The notes beneath the pieces were generated by a model. That model was not told the origin of the DNA. It saw nothing but the letters and a program-made list of their open reading frames with translations, and searched no databases. Positions 1 through 15,100 of a DNA stretch of 64,000 bases are shown here, in pieces. How positions within the stretch are numbered: the stretch's first letter is position 1; each line of letters starts with the position of its first letter. The DNA is from Setophaga petechia (taxonomy: Eukaryota > Chordata > Aves > Passeriformes > Parulidae): positions 44,515,291-44,579,290 of the forward strand of contig JANCRA010000003.1 of the NCBI GenBank assembly GCA_024362935.1, given 5' to 3'. The position numbers and the translations under genes are program-made.

Positions 1-77
1 TTCTTTTCACTGCTGAAGCATCATTAGGTTTTAGTTTGCTACAAATTTCTTACATTTTGAAAATCTGTTCCTGTTAG

Positions 78-146
78 GTGACAGGACGTGACACGTTGAA
101 AGAAAGAAGTGCAAAACCTGTCAAGGTTGCAGAAAGTGACATTGAT
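78..146 (+). CDS. PLEKHA7: PLEKHA7 exon a (first in window)
   Basis: A 69-bp exon in phase 0 at both ends, with acceptor ctgttag and donor gtaagt. It encodes VTGRDTLKERSAKPVKVAES plus DID. This lies at the start of the region reported to bind paracingulin, just before the coiled coil. Confidence 0.85.
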
Positions 147-3100
147 GTAAGTATCAAACACCACTTCAGCACCTCTTGCACTGATTTGTCTATTTTTTTT
201 TGTACAGTTACATGATCATTATTACGCTCCTTGGAGTGAGATATTACAAGAGGGTACTTTTCTGCTTGGTTCTTAAAATCTAACCTTATGTGTGTGTGTG
301 ATTTCATTTCCAGGTGAAACTAAGCATTTTCTGTGAGCAGGACAGAATTCTGCAGGACTTGGAGGACAAAATAAGAGCCCTTAAGGAAAATAAAGTAAGC
401 AGTTTAAAAAGGGATTAGTAAAACAAAGCAGAAATTTAATCTAATCATGAAGTATAAAATAGGAAAATATAAACAATAAATGGAATTAATGGATGCTGAT
501 TGCGCTGTATTGTGTATATACTTCTATGATAACAAGAACTGGGTTTTATTTTAGGGTTGACTACCCATTCTGAGAAAAAATGTTTTTGAAAGTGAATGTT
601 TTAAACCCATCTGCTTCACTTCCTGTGAGCTATAGCTGTCAATAAACTGAGGTTGTTATAAAAATAATAATAATAACAAAAAATGTATATATCCTAAAAT
701 GAAAGTGCTGTTCAGGTGGATCCTGTGGAAGAGCTACTATGCAAAATTAATTCCATGTTATTTACACCTGACTAAATGAATTGGGCCTGTTTCATGTTTT
801 AGACAATATTTTAAACACTCACATGACTGTTTCACTCACAACAGTGAAGGAGAACCTGTCCTTAAACAAACAGCTCATGCTGGGCTGTGGTAGGGCTCTC
901 ATAGTTCTATACTGCTGAAGGGAATTTTTCTGAAACTGTAAATTACACTTTTGTGCAGAGGGTAAACAGAAGAATTCCCCTCTCACTGCTTTGTGTTTTC
1001 AACGGTTTTGGCTGCTTAATGGGAAGATTTAATAGAAAATATCAGATAATTTTGGATACAATAGGTAATTAAGGCTCTTGCAGTTTTTGTTTACATGTGA
1101 GTCTCCAAAACAGGAGACCAGTCCTAACCTCTGTGGGTTTGTAGGGAAGACTTGGGGCATGGAAAACACCTTTCATATTCCTGCAAGTAGGTGCATAAAT
1201 TTCCATGTAAATGTTGTAAACTTACTGCTGTCTTCTTTGTTAGGATCAGCTGGAGTCTGTTTTGGAGGTTTTGCACAGGCAGATGGATCAGTACAAAGAC
1301 CAACCACAACATGCAGAAAAGATATCTTACCAGCAGAGGCTTTTGCAAGAGGACCTTATACATATTCGGGCTGAAATATCCAAAGTTTCAACGGTACGTA
1401 TGTTTGACTGCTTCAAGAAAATCAAAATTAAAATCCCAGTTAGACTAAAACTGTGTTGGTCATTGGATAGGGAAGTTAAGACCTCTTCTGAACAGTTTTG
1501 GTTAAGGTACAGGATACTAAACCAGACAAAACTAAACAATCTCTCCAGCTTTGCTTTTCAATGCCTGCCTCCCATGCCACCAAACTAAACAAAAACCCCT
1601 ATCCTTTTCAATGTCTTTGTATGTTAAGTGTGGGCTTAAATTGCAAATCTTTTAGCTAGTCCTTTGAAAAGATAAATGTGATTCCTGGATGTTTTTCCAG
1701 GGTAAAAGGAGTTGGGAAAATCTCTTGATATTTCAGTAAAAATTTACCGTTCATATTACAACTTAATAAAATTCAAAGGTAATCTAATGTTTTTTTCACT
1801 GTATTATATACTGCCTCTTCATGAATGAGACTAGATCTTTGTAAGTCATTTTTTAAAATTGCATGAGCACCTTCCCTATAGTAAAGTCTGGTCACTAAAA
1901 TGACAGTATTATTTAAATGTATCTAGTCAGTTTGTATCTGTAGAAAATGTATGACTTTCACAGTCAGCATGTAAAATGTATTTGTGGGCATAAATAGCAA
2001 GTCACTGGAAAAAGGGCTGTACTGGTGCAAGGATTCTGTTACATGCCAATTTGGTTTTGTGTCAGGAAGCTGGCCAGAGGTTTTTGATCATGCAAGCCAT
2101 GAAGGGTTTTCAGGTGTATAATCAAGTCTAAGCAACAATGTAGACTAAAATGGATTCTTTACTTCTTTTTATAATAGAACAACAGTAGCTTCAAAACTCT
2201 TTGGTGCTCAATTAGAGGATGGAGAAAGTGGTTTTGAAGTTAGCACTGCATTACAGTATTCCTTCTGTTAACAGGAGATGGAAAATGCCTGGAATGAGTA
2301 TCTGAAATTAGAGAAGGATGTGAGCCAACTGAAAAAAGCCTTACAGGAGCAGATGAACAGTTCATTGGTATCTCAGGTGAGTCCATTTCCAGACACTCTA
2401 AACACTTAGAGGATGAGAAATTTTCTCTGCCATTTCTGCAGTGTGTTCAGCTGTCATGTAATTTGGTTTGCAGAGTTCAGGCACTGTGGCAGCATGGCTG
2501 TGCAGTGAGAAAAACCACTGCATTATCTTGCAGCACATGCAGTAGTGCCATAGTTTTTCATAAGTTGTCTATGCAAATTTGTCATTACTTTATTATGTTT
2601 TTATTACATGCTGACATCTTGACTTTGATAACCTATTCAATTTATCAGACTGTGCAGAGGACTTCTTAGCCTTTCATTTATTTGATCTGATATTGTTGGC
2701 TTCTTTATCCGTTTTTAAGAGCATCAGTCACTGGTTGTTATTGTCATTACTTGTTCTTTGTCATGTTCTTCTATTTGTGGAAGATTTATCTCTGCAGATT
2801 GTTTTGTGAAGTGGAATAAGTGTGTAACAGCCATCAGTAATTGAAAGGCATCTCAGTTTTAAATCAATTATTCAGTTTCAAATTTTAAAAAAGAAGCTTT
2901 GTATGAAGCTCAGTTGTTTTCTTTGCTGAAATGCATGTGGAATGCCAGATTATTTCTACATACCTGCTTACAGCTGGTGACTTTATTCTCAGGGAATACT
3001 GGATAATTTTTCCTTTGTGTGAACTGAACACAAGGAACACAGTTAATATATACATTTTTCTCAAATCTTAGTCTACTTTTCCAAATATCCTGGACCAGAA

Positions 3101-6100
3101 GAACTCACTAGTTAAATTTTTAGCTTGTTTGCGTTAAGTATCTGATCAGATATAATTTGAAGCCTGTTTATTTTCACTATTAATGAATAAATGTTAGTAT
3201 CAAAGCAAGAGTTGTAAAACCTTTTTTGATTGCATCAAAGTACATTTTCATTTGCTTTTCATTTTGGGGTGTGGGAAGTGATTTATTTTCTGGAGTCAGA
3301 ATATGTAATTGAGCTCAGCTGTAGAATATATTTGAAAGAAAAAATCCTGGGGGAATATCAGAATAAAATGGTCCTTCTATGAAGTTACGTAGTTTAACAA
3401 AGGCAAATTACACCTTTAAACAAAATACACCTTTTTAGACTACTTTGAGATTAACACCTAACTGGAAATTTTAACATGATTAAAATACTGGATGTGTGAC
3501 ATGGGATTCACCAATACATATGGAAGGGAGTGTGGTTTGCACAGAAAAAAATGTTAATTCAGTTTATCATCTCGTATTAATCACATAAGTGATTAATTAT
3601 AAATACACACACAGCCATAAGCACATTATCAGTTGTATGTGTGTATACTTTTATCTATCTATACATATAAGTATGCACAGATATGTTTGGCTAAGTTTTA
3701 AAAAAACGTTTCTGAATACCTATTTTGGAGATTCTAAGGGGAACTGACTTTTTCAGAAAGTACTGAATATTCTAAAAAACTATATGCCTTCAAAGAAGTC
3801 TCACTTGAAGTACCCATAATAGTTAGAATTTTTTGATCTCTGCCCAAGGGCATGTAGACTCAAGATTGTTTATCTAGCATTTTGCAATAGCACGAAATTA
3901 ATACACACTGTATTTTAAAAAAATGCAGTCTTCGTGGAATATTATTAAAAATTCAGTAAATTTGCAGGCTCAAGTTGCTGTAGGAGACCACTGATGTTAT
4001 TTCTATGTAGCATTAATGAAGAGGTTAAAACCTAAATGTTTAAGCAGCTTGGTCAGAGTGAATCTTGCATTTTAGAATGTAGCTACAATTGTCTTTTGCT
4101 GAAGGGTTGAGGAGGATCTGGGCATGCTGAATTTAACTGAGATGGGTTATTTTATCAGTGATAACTTCTTAGTTGGTAAGTGTTTCTCCTCTGGCTTTGT
4201 GCCAGTCTAAGTTATGTTTCTGTTTGAAAGAAGTTAGAGAAATAAAATTTTCTCTCCAAGTTACCTTTTCCTGCTTGCCAATAAAGTGTATTTATACCCC
4301 TCTGTAAACAGCAATCTTGGCTTTCATAATTTTAAAATTAATTCATCTGCTCATCGTTCTGGCCGAGTCCATTTTAGATTTAAAATATTCTCTTCACATC
4401 AATATTTAAGTAATGGGAAGAAATAATATTAAAAGATCTGACTTTTCTATATTGCTAATCAAACATTTTCTGAGTGGTTTCAGAAGCTGGATTTTCAGTG
4501 CAACATAGTGGTTTTTTCACCAGTTCTGAGGCTTGATTATTGTAAATCCATCATTTGGTTCCTTGTAGTATGATTAATCTCAGAAAAATGAAATGAAATG
4601 TGCAAATTTATAGTTTGTGTCCTGACAATCTTTCAAAATATGTCCTATCTATCGAGTGAGTTTACTACAGGCAAATAACATTCTCCATCATTTAAATGTT
4701 TGTGTTCTTGGCACCCTGTTTGCTGATCTGTAACCTGGCTGAACATATTTCCTGATTTAAGACAGAAAGTGGAAAGCAATTTATATGCCTTCCTTAGCTC
4801 TATGAGGTGTAACAGCTTTTACTGGAGTTTTTTTCCACCCTCAGCCTTATAGGATTAATTAGTAGCTATTTTGCAGCTCATGGCAAGTGATGAATTTCTG
4901 GAGTTCTTGAGTAGTTTGTGAGCAATTCTTAAGTGTTTCACTGCCTTCGCTTTCTTTAATGGTATTGGTTTTACCAAGTTAATTCTTGATGCAAATTTTT
5001 GAAATCTGTGTTACCAGGCTTTAATGAATTAGATGACAGCAGCTATTTAAGATGATTGGAATGACTGAAATGGTGGCTTCAGGAGCCAGGCTGTGGTGCA
5101 GATCAGTCTGTAGACAAAGCTACCCTTTCTTTTTTTCTTCCTGGACAAAAGCCTTGGTAAACCAAATAGGATGCAAGATGAGACCAAGTCCTGGAGCAGC
5201 AGCAATATACTGTTTTAACTTGTAATATATCATGGCCAGTAGGCCTAACAACTCAAATATAAGCAGAAACTAAAATTGTCAGCACTTCTGAGTTTGTTTT
5301 TTCGCTTTTTTAATACTGGCTATTTCCCCTAAAAGTATTGAGATGTTTTTTAAGGTTGCTTTAGCAGTCTTAAGTTTGATAGGTATAGGATTTAAGAACA
5401 AAGTTCAAATTAAAAGGTTCTGGAAACTCATTTTATGTAGAACATTAAACTATGTTTTTGTAGTCTGACCAATATTGTGGAAAAATACAGACTTGTCTTT
5501 TCCCCTGTCTTCTATAGAAAGTCTTACAAGAGTTAAAAAATGCTTTAATAAATTTTATGGACAAGATATGTTTGTTGGTGTTTTGTATTTATTAGTTTTT
5601 ATTTTAAAATAATTATTTAACTGGTTTCTAAACACCTAAGTTTTTATTTAAGTTCTGTAATTGTAGTTTGGTGGTATCAAAAGAAGGAAAGGCCCATAAT
5701 AAATTAAAACTGAGGTATAATTGATTTTTTTTTTCCTTTTACTACAAACAACAGGAGAAAACACAAATACAAAAAGACTTGTGGAGAATTGAAGATGTTA
5801 CAGCTGGCTTGAGTGCAAACAAAGCAAACTACAAAACCATAGTAGACTCTATAAAGAATCCAGGTAAGGGGAACCTGATGAAAAAAAAACAATATACCAA
5901 TGCAGCTAAGTCTTTGGGTCTGTGCAAATCTAGAATTTGTTCTGCTGCAGAAAATCCAGTTAATTCTGCTACTGGATGTGTCAGAAATCTCTGTTGATTG
6001 AGTGCATTAACTTGGTGTTTCTTTGCCTGAGGTGACAGAAAGGTTTTTTCTTGTTTGTTTCACATACCAATGGTTCTAAAATGTAACAAGCCGTAAAAAA

Positions 6101-9100
6101 AGGGAACACCAATAACAATAATGGGCTACATTTTTCAAGTTGCAGAAGGGGTCAGGTGCCAGGCCCTTACCAGTGTAGTATCTGTTCTGCATCCTGTCCA
6201 GGAGCTTTTCCCTGTGTTTTTCTCTGGGTTTATTGGTTTTTTCCCCCCTGGATGCAGCCCAGCTACTTTTGCTGCAGTTGCCTTTCCCCTCCCAGGTGTT
6301 CGGTGGGCAGAGCAACATCAGCTCTGGGAGGGAGGGAGGCAAAGTGTGTGTGGTCTGCACTGCAGTGGCTTTATTATGTTTCAAAGACAGCACCTGATGT
6401 GTTGGGGTAGCAAGAGACTGTTAATGCCTCCTGCAGAACTCACCTTTCACATACAGGGATGAAATAGTTCTGAGATGGTCTAGATCTGCAGGCAACTTAA
6501 GGAATCTGTGGCATGGGGCCAGATGCAGCTTATGGACTGATTCCATATAACTCCCAGGCTTTTCCTTGTTTTGCTCCCACTGCCCTCCACCAGGAATTTT
6601 ACGGGATGATACAGAGCTGTGTGGTTTCATTTTTGGCCTGAAAGACTCTCTAGATCCTCATCAGAGAATGTTTTTGTCTATTTCTCCCCTAGAGAGAAAA
6701 ACAGTGCCTTCGTTTTCTCAGTCTTCAGTGCCTTCCTTACCAGCTTCCCTTGCTGCTGTGGAGAGCAAGCTGCCCGTGCCGCAGAGCCCTCCGCGCAGCC
6801 CGCTGAAATCCCCTCTGGAGGTCAGGCTGTACCCACAGCCCTATTTCCAGACCAGGACACAGCACCAAGCACAGCAGCTGAAAAAAATCGAGCCACCCCT
6901 TCAGTCACCAGTCAAGCTCAAGCCAAAGGTTGTAAGTACTGCTCTTGTGAGATTCCTTCAGCAGTGCTTTCCTTTCCCCTCTGTCGGGAGCAGTGGGAGT
7001 GTCACGGGTGGGAAGTGCACACACTGGAGGCACAGCAGTGGGTGTTTGTGTTGGAGCTGAGCAGCAGCACTTGCAGCACAATACATGTGGAGCCTATTGT
7101 ACAGTGGCCATAGACTGGTTTAGAATATGTTAATATTCAGAGCCTTCCTTGGAAATGCTTTGTGGTTTATTTCTTGGGTCTTGCTTGGGCTTTAAAGCAA
7201 GGCAAAGTGGAGTGGACGAAGGAGAGCACGCTGAAGCAGTCACAAATACTTTGCGTAATGCACTGGCCTTTATTTTGCAGTTTATGCCAGACTGTTTTCA
7301 TGCTCTTTGCCAAATCCCTGCGTTTTCCTGTTCCCAGGAAGATGAAGCACCGCCCAGACCTCCTCTCCCTCAGCTGTACAGCCCTGAGGATCAGCCACCA
7401 GCTGTCCCACCCCTCCCCAGAGAAGCCACTGTCATCAGGCACACCTCGGTGCGGGGCCTGAAGCGTCAGTCAGACGAGAGAAAGAGAGACAGAGAGCTCG
7501 GCCAGTATGTAAATGGAGATTACAGGGTGAGCACTCACACTCCTGTACCCCTGCACTTCAAAGATATGGGAACATTGAATAAAAGATGTTGTTGTCTGTA
7601 AAATATATGGATCTTTAATAAAGTAATCATGGTATAGAAAGGCGGAGAGATAACAATGATATAATAATAATAATAATAATAATGATCCATGCCATAGGAT
7701 AATAATGGCAGAGAGAGATGTAGCAATCCAGAAACAAAGCTTTAGGATTTGTTTTAGGATATTAAAACTTGCTGTCTGTGATTTCACTTGAGCTGATGAG
7801 TGTTTTTCTGTATAGGTGGAACTGCGTTCATACATGAGTGAACCAGAGCTGGCAATGATAGGGGGTGACCTCAACCACCCTTCCAGTGCTTTAATAAGCC
7901 CTGACAGTGGATACCAGACATTACCTACCCGTGGTAAGCCAGGAATTTGTGGAATTGATCCCTAACAGTACTGTCTGTATGGAGCTTTTCTCTTGTAGGG
8001 TTTCCTGGAGATGATCTTTATCTCCAGATCACTGTTTTTAAATAAACTATTCAGTGGAAGTTTAGAAATTTTGTGTATTTTAATGGTACTGTTACAGACA
8101 ATCAGCCTTTAGCAAAGCAACTTAATATAGAAGGCTTAAAAACCCCCATAGCAAAACATGGAATTGGCTCTTAGAATGTCTTTTATATTCAGAGTTACTT
8201 TTCCTCATAAGTTCTGTCCTGTCTTTTGCAAAGTCCAATTGTTTTTAAAATACCTATATTGCCGTTAAAATGTAAGTGATAAGGTAGATGAATAAACATC
8301 CAAACATTATATCTGACTTGACACTCCATCCCCACTGTGCTATTGTCTTGCAACTGGTTTTGAGGATAAAGATGATATTTGGGGCAGAAGCAAATGATTT
8401 TTTAGCCATTTGCTTCTTACTTTTTCGTTTTTAACTGTGAATGTTAAGGTTATATTTTCTTAATAAATGTGATTATTTGTACCATCCATCTACTCTTGTA
8501 CAGCTGAGTTCAGCCTATCCCTTGTTTTATATAATCTTCTAAATTATTATATATTTTTCTGATTTTTGATCAGTAGTGACCTGATGCGCATTGTGTCTGG
8601 CTGAAATTAAATTTCATGCCTCTTATCTGAATTGCAAAATGTGTGCTCAAATGTCACAGAAACAGTGCAATAAAATTAAAAAACCTGATATTTGTCTTAT
8701 TTTTTCTGTCATTTGATTTTAAGCCATTCTCTTTTTCCTTATAAAGGTTTGTCTGGATCAACTCCCAGATTGCACCAGTCATCTACCATTTCATCATTTG
8801 CAACACTTCGAAGGGATAGGTCCAAGGTAAGTTTTAAATAAACTTCTGAAGGCAAATGTCTGAACTGCTTGAAATGGTTAAGCCCAGAGTACATTTTGTG
8901 TAGCAGAAAGTGGGACTGCAGTAGCCTGGGAGAGGAGCAAGAGCTGTGATCTAAGGAAGTCTCCAATCCTTCACTTTCTTAAATGAACTGAAAAACAGAC
9001 AAACAACTTACTGCATTTCAAATAGGTTTATAAAACAAGGTTTAAAACCAAAAATCAGCACTACTAATAGGAAATACAGAGTTGAGGGAGTATAAACAAA

Positions 9101-12100
9101 GAAATGCAAAGTTAATAGAATAAAATTTAGTAATGAGATAGGAGAAGGAGTTAATTTCTTTTTTTGTATGCTTCTTATAAAGTATTAATTACAACATGTG
9201 TTTTGTGTGCCTTGTGACTTCTCCAGGAGAGACCAAAGAGTGCCTTGGAACGTTTATACTCTGGAGACCACCAAAGAGGCAAGATGAGTGCAGAGGAGCA
9301 GCTAGAAAGAATGAAGAGACATCAGAAGGCATTAGTGCGGGAACGCAAGAGAACTCTTAGCCAAGGAGAAAGGCAGCCTGTTTCATCTCGCCCTTTCATC
9401 AGGCCCGTGTCTGCAGACGTAGGCTCAGTATGTTAGATATGCCTTAAAAGGACTAAACTAAAAATATCTTTGGATTTTTTTGTTTTTTTTGGTTTTTTGG
9501 GTTTTTTTCCCCCCCAGCAAGCACTTTCACTTGAGCGCGTGTGATGCTTCTAGTCCAATTAAATTAGTGTTCTGTGGTATCAAATGAGTTCAGAGAGTGT
9601 GAGGAACAGATGATATTTTTTACTTGTAGTTATGGTAAATGTAGCAGGTTCAGCAGGTAAGTTGGTCAGAGGTTAGTGATGAGTGGAGTTGTCAGTATTT
9701 TGGGGTGATTTCAGAGCCATGATTTTTTTTTCCCTTGGAATTGTATTTAGAAAGTGACAGAAGCTTGTACAGTTTTAAAAGTGCTTCATGATGGAATGGG
9801 CCTTTTAGAATATTGTTTCTCACCATGGGTGTTTTTCCTTTTAATTCATAAATTAGCCTGTAAGATAGTCAGTGGTAATATCAGACGAAGGTGGTGTTTA
9901 TTTGTTCTTTTTAAAAAAGATGATAAATGGATAATCAGTTTTAAAATCTAATCATGCTGATTAGGAATTTATGTGAGAGCTAATGTATTCTAATTGATAC
10001 AAATTCTTCTTTAAATCTCAAAATGTAGAATATTCTAATAAGGCTCAAATTTAGGCTGCTAAAGAAAAGTATTTTTGTTTATTTCTGAGAGTAAATGCTG
10101 TGCAGATGAGAAGTTTGTAATGATGCATTTTGGATACTAACCAAAGCAATTCTGATTGGTGAAGTTACCCAGTTGCTCACTTGGTGCTAAACCAGGATTG
10201 TACTGTAATTGCACTTATGCTGTGGTCTTTTAATTTATTTTTTTATTTGGTCCACTAGAGCTTTAGAATGATCACATTGTTTTACCTAATTCATTGCACA
10301 AGATCTCTTGCTTTTAAATTTGTCACTCATCATACCTAATGCCTCTTTTTTTGTTTGCTTGCTTTTAATTTGCAGAATTTTGTAGCTACTTTAAAATTTC
10401 TAACTGGACTACTCAATTTTTACCAGGCTTAATTGCATTTAGTACATGTGTGTCAATTGCTGGCATTGAAAAAAACCTTATAATCAGCTTTTCATTCCCA
10501 CTGTTCTGTAGCACTAATTTGCAGCCAGTTATTTGTATTTACTTTCCCAGTAAATACAACTGCACTGCTTGGAGACATTCATCTGTTTTGTCTTCTGTTT
10601 TGCAATCACAAATTTTTTAAAAACAGTGCATAATGTTTGGGAATTGTAGTATTATAGTACTGCTGTTACTTTCATACTTTAATTGGAAGAAATAAATCTG
10701 AGCTTGTCATGTTTTCACACTCACATGACATACACAAGTTGAATTGAAAAGCTTTCATAACACTCGTTATTAACATTTGTGGCAAATATTTATTTATAAA
10801 TTTGGGTTCCACCTTGGTCTTTTTCTTGCTGTAAAGAATTAAAATAGAGTTTTTCAGCCCTAGTTGTGTTTTGTAGAGGTCATCTCTTGTACCTATGGGG
10901 CTTTGATATGCAAAAGCATGTTTGATAGCACAATTACTTACAGCATTACAATTATTTAGCAGCCACAATGGCAAACAGTTAAATGTATAATTGAAGTGCT
11001 GCTCAGTGTGTAACATTTGCTTTAAACATACATTGTATGTGTAATTCTAAATTTTAATTGGTCAGCTCTCAAGTGTAGGATGACATTTTAAGTATTGATC
11101 ACAGTACATGAATTCATTTGTTAAATACAATGCCTTTTTAATGTAAAAGTTTCAACATCAAAGCCAATAAAAGAACTGCTTCATAAGAATGGTTTGATGT
11201 TTTTCTTACCTATTATATAGCAACAACTTGAAAATGATACTGTGTATTTCAAATATACTATCTCAATCAGGCCTGGTTCGAATATGAGTAGAAGGATGAG
11301 TTTGGAGTATACTCGTATGAGAAAAATCTTATTTTCTCTGTCGAATTCTGTAATGTATTAATTTTTGAGATATAATTGCCTCTTACCTACTTAACTTTTT
11401 AATATACATGGAAGATACTTATCTTCTGAGTGAATACTGAGAGCTTGTGCATGAATAGGTTTCAATTAGGTTTATTAATGCAAGTGATATAATGAAGTCT
11501 AAGGACTTCATGTGGAGTTCAAACCTCATCCAAAACAAGCCAAAGATTTGTACCAGAAATACTGGAGATATTTTTAAAAAACATAAAAGTGGCCCATTCT
11601 CCTGTTGATTCCCTCAGAACCTTGAGGAGATAATTTTGTTGTTGTTGTTGTTTTTGTCCCTTCTTTTTCCTACTGCTTTTAATGTCATATATGGTAAAGT
11701 TGCTCAGATCTACTGGATGGAATGATGCTACAACTGAACTTAATTTTTTGAAAAAAAGGTATTGGTAGTGTCCTTTAGTGTGAGTTTATATGTAACTGTA
11801 TTGTGTGTAGTTGTGTAGGGACTACTGTGCAGTGCTTTTGGGTACTCTACATTATGCAGCTTAGTTTAAATATGCTAAATTTAAATATCAATAAATATTA
11901 AATAGTTCTGATTTATATTGCTAAATATTTACATTTTAAAGACTGTGTGGAAGACTTTTGCAGATAGCTAGACTCTGCTTTTAGTAAAGCCTGAAGAGCT
12001 TAAAAGTCAATTTTGTTTTTCATTCAAGACAAGTTAATGCTGATACACAATGTATTATCAACTTCAAATAGCAGGCATTATTCTAAAAAGATATATAAAA

Positions 12101-15100
12101 TTTTCAACTTGTGATTCTCAACCAGCTGTAAATAGCCTTCCTGTGTAGTGATTCAGAACCACACAGCACTGCCTCTTTACAATGCCAAGGGATACTCTGC
12201 CAGCCTGTAGGCTCACTGGTAGTGACACCTGTGATTCCAAAGGTGTTGTCCTATGTGTGGCTGATTCCATGTTCATCAGCAAATGTAAAATTTGGATTAG
12301 TAAATCTCTTGGAATCTAATACTATTGAACATATAAAATTAAGCAATACTCTGAATTCCTCGCAGCACAGCTAGAGATCAAAACTCCTACCCTTATGTAC
12401 CAAGAAATGCAGTTTTATTTTCTTTCTGTTGTCACTTCAGGGGTTTGCCCTGCTGATTCTTTCAGCAATGTAGCTTTTGCTGCAGTTGTAATGTGCATTG
12501 CTGTATGGTGAGTTTGGCAGTATGGTTGAATGCTGTTAATTGTTTTGTATCTATTACCAGTGGAAACGAGAGCAAGAATTTGATTTGCAGTTACTTGAGA
12601 GGGCAATTCGTGGAGAAGACAAGGATGAAAATGAGTGGTTAAAAGTTCAGCCAGTAGCAGTGACAGAAACAGACCTGGAGCCTCAAGACTATGATTTAGA
12701 TATCAGCAGAGAGGTAACATTCACAATCTTTTGCCTCCTATTCTCTGTCCCAAAATATTAACCTTTCTAAGTCTTAGGCACTGAATTCTCATCTTTTCTT
12801 TTGAAAGTTTGCTGGAAGTTTGAACTAAAAGGAATCTTTTAGGTACTGAAAACTTATGACCTGGCACCTTTGTAAGCTTTGTGTTCGTGCTGTGTTTTAG
12901 TAGAAAGAAGAAATTGAAAAATTTGCTCTACTCTTTAAATATATATCCCAGGCTTTAAAGGGAAGAGTGATTAAGTCAGGGAAAGTTCTGTAAATTGGGA
13001 AAAAAGACAAGAAGACAACATAATGAGTATTTAAAAATGAGAAGCAGGGAAGAAGGATGAGTTAGTTCCCCAGAACTACCTCACTACTTTTCATGTTGAC
13101 TGGCAAAATGATGATAGAGAAGAGAAAGCATGGCTTTATTTGGGCTTGAACGGAAAACATATTTCTGTCAGCTTTTGGAATTGCTTGGTCGGTGTCCTGG
13201 GCACACAAGAGGTCTTTGCTCGGCTGCAGTAAGGCAGGAAATGTCAGTTTGAAATGCGATTGAGCCATCTGCTGGGAAGGAGAGAACACAGCAAGGGGAA
13301 AGGCTGCAGGGGGTACCTTGTACTGCGTTAAATGCCACGGGAGATGGCAAACCGGTACAAGAATTAATGCTAATTAGACTAGTAACCACCTGTACTCTTC
13401 TGAAAGCTGTGGACAGAGTATCATTTTACAGACAGAGATATTTGTAAATAGTTTATTCTGTGAGTTGTTATCTGTTGAACTCTGTGAATGGATTTATCTT
13501 TCAGTTAATCTTTGTATAAATTTTTACAGAAAATACAGTGCTTCTGTAAACTACAGAAACAGAAAATAATTTCTGTTCTTCTGCCTTTCCTTGTTGCACT
13601 CTGCTATTAATTTTTCTTTTCCAGAAGGTCTTTGGGGCTATGGGAATCACTTTGTACTCCCTTTAAGCCTTGGAATAGGAGACATTTTTGCTCATAGGCA
13701 TTTCTGTCCTGCTTCAGAGTAACTGAAGTAGGTCTGAAGCTCTGAGTGTAATGCTTCTTTCTCAGTTTACCCAGGTTAAAATAATACATTTGTGTTGGAA
13801 GGGAACTTAAAGATGATCTAATTCCAGCCCCCTGCCATGGGCAGGGACACCTTCCACTGAACCAGAGCTCCATCCAACCTGGCCTTGCTGTCCTTTTCCA
13901 TTTCATGTGGCCATTCTCTTCGCTGGCAGGCACTTCTGTGTTTGAAGTACCTCTGTGCCTCAGAAGGAGACATGCTCAGTTCTGTCTTTAAGGAAGTTCA
14001 TCTACTCTTGCAATGATTAATGGGTTTGTTATTCTGAAAGTGATGGGGTGAGCTAATGCAGGTTAGGTGCAGTATGGAGATAGAGATACACATTAAAAAA
14101 CAACGTCTATATATGTCTAGATCTAGACATCCAGAGAGGAGTTGGTTTTAAAAGTAGGGAAGTGTAGTTGAAAAATGAGTTTTTCTGGAAGCATTGGCTT
14201 TGGGTTTCCTGAGAAGGAAGTCTAAAAACTTGGGGCTGTGATTTTAATATGGTTGAGTGTGCCAGTGTGTTCTCTTGGCATGAGATTTCCTGTGAATTAC
14301 TCAACCTAAGCACTGGGGGTTAGGTCAGGCCACTTTACATAATCCGTTGAATTAGCATGAACCAAGGTCAGTGGTGAAAAAATCTAGGATTATTTTCATT
14401 GAAAGCTTTAAATTTTGAAGACTCATTGCCTCATGAGTGTTTTAACAAAATTCCAATAAGAGCAAGAAAAAAATAGTTCTCCATTACTTGATTTCTGTTT
14501 ATTCACACATCCTCTACTTTTTTTTTCTGTATGATAAGAAAAACAGTCTGTTCTGTATGATAAGAATTGATTTTCAAAGTTTGTAAGCTGTATTTTTATT
14601 GGTAGGTGTGAAAAGTTCCAACAAAGTAATTTATCCTATTAAAAAATTGTTTCTAGCTTTCATGCAGTCATGTTAAAATTTTCAGTCTACAGAATTAATT
14701 TATGCAATGTGTTTTCACAATCACACAGTGCAGTGTATTTCTGTTTGCCTTTTTTTCCCCTTTGCTGCTCACAGAAGATTCTCCATTCCCAAAAGAATGA
14801 CACCCTAGGTTAAAACTTTCAGTAATATTTCCTTTCAGATGTAGGAAGTTCTGGCTGGCATGACACAAATATCATGACATTGATATCTCAGGGTGTCCAG
14901 TCAGTCTCAGACTGGTTGCTTCTTTCTACTGTAAGAGCTTTAGGCAGTGTCCTGTTTTGGGCTGTAAGCCTGAAGAAAGGTTTTCTGTTGATTTTGACTT
15001 CTTCTGTAATCCCTTTAAATATTTGTTCAATCTATCTTCTGAAGTAAAAGGAATCAGAGGGAATGCTGTTGAAAGGGCATCAGCTAGATATCCAGAAGAA

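Larger units (their letters stand above)
395..5754 (+). other. PLEKHA7 introns between exons b and e
   Basis: Three introns (395-1243, 1394-2274, 2377-5754), AT-rich and without credible coding sequence. Small open frames overlapping the exons are shadows. No clear interspersed repeat was recognised. Confidence 0.7.
5864..9226 (+). other. PLEKHA7 introns between exons e and j
   Basis: Introns 5864-6692, 6932-7337, 7527-7815, 7934-8746 and 8827-9226. The 6.1-6.6 kb stretch is GC-richer but shows no recognisable coding sequence. An (ATA)n microsatellite lies at 7660-7683. Confidence 0.7.
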
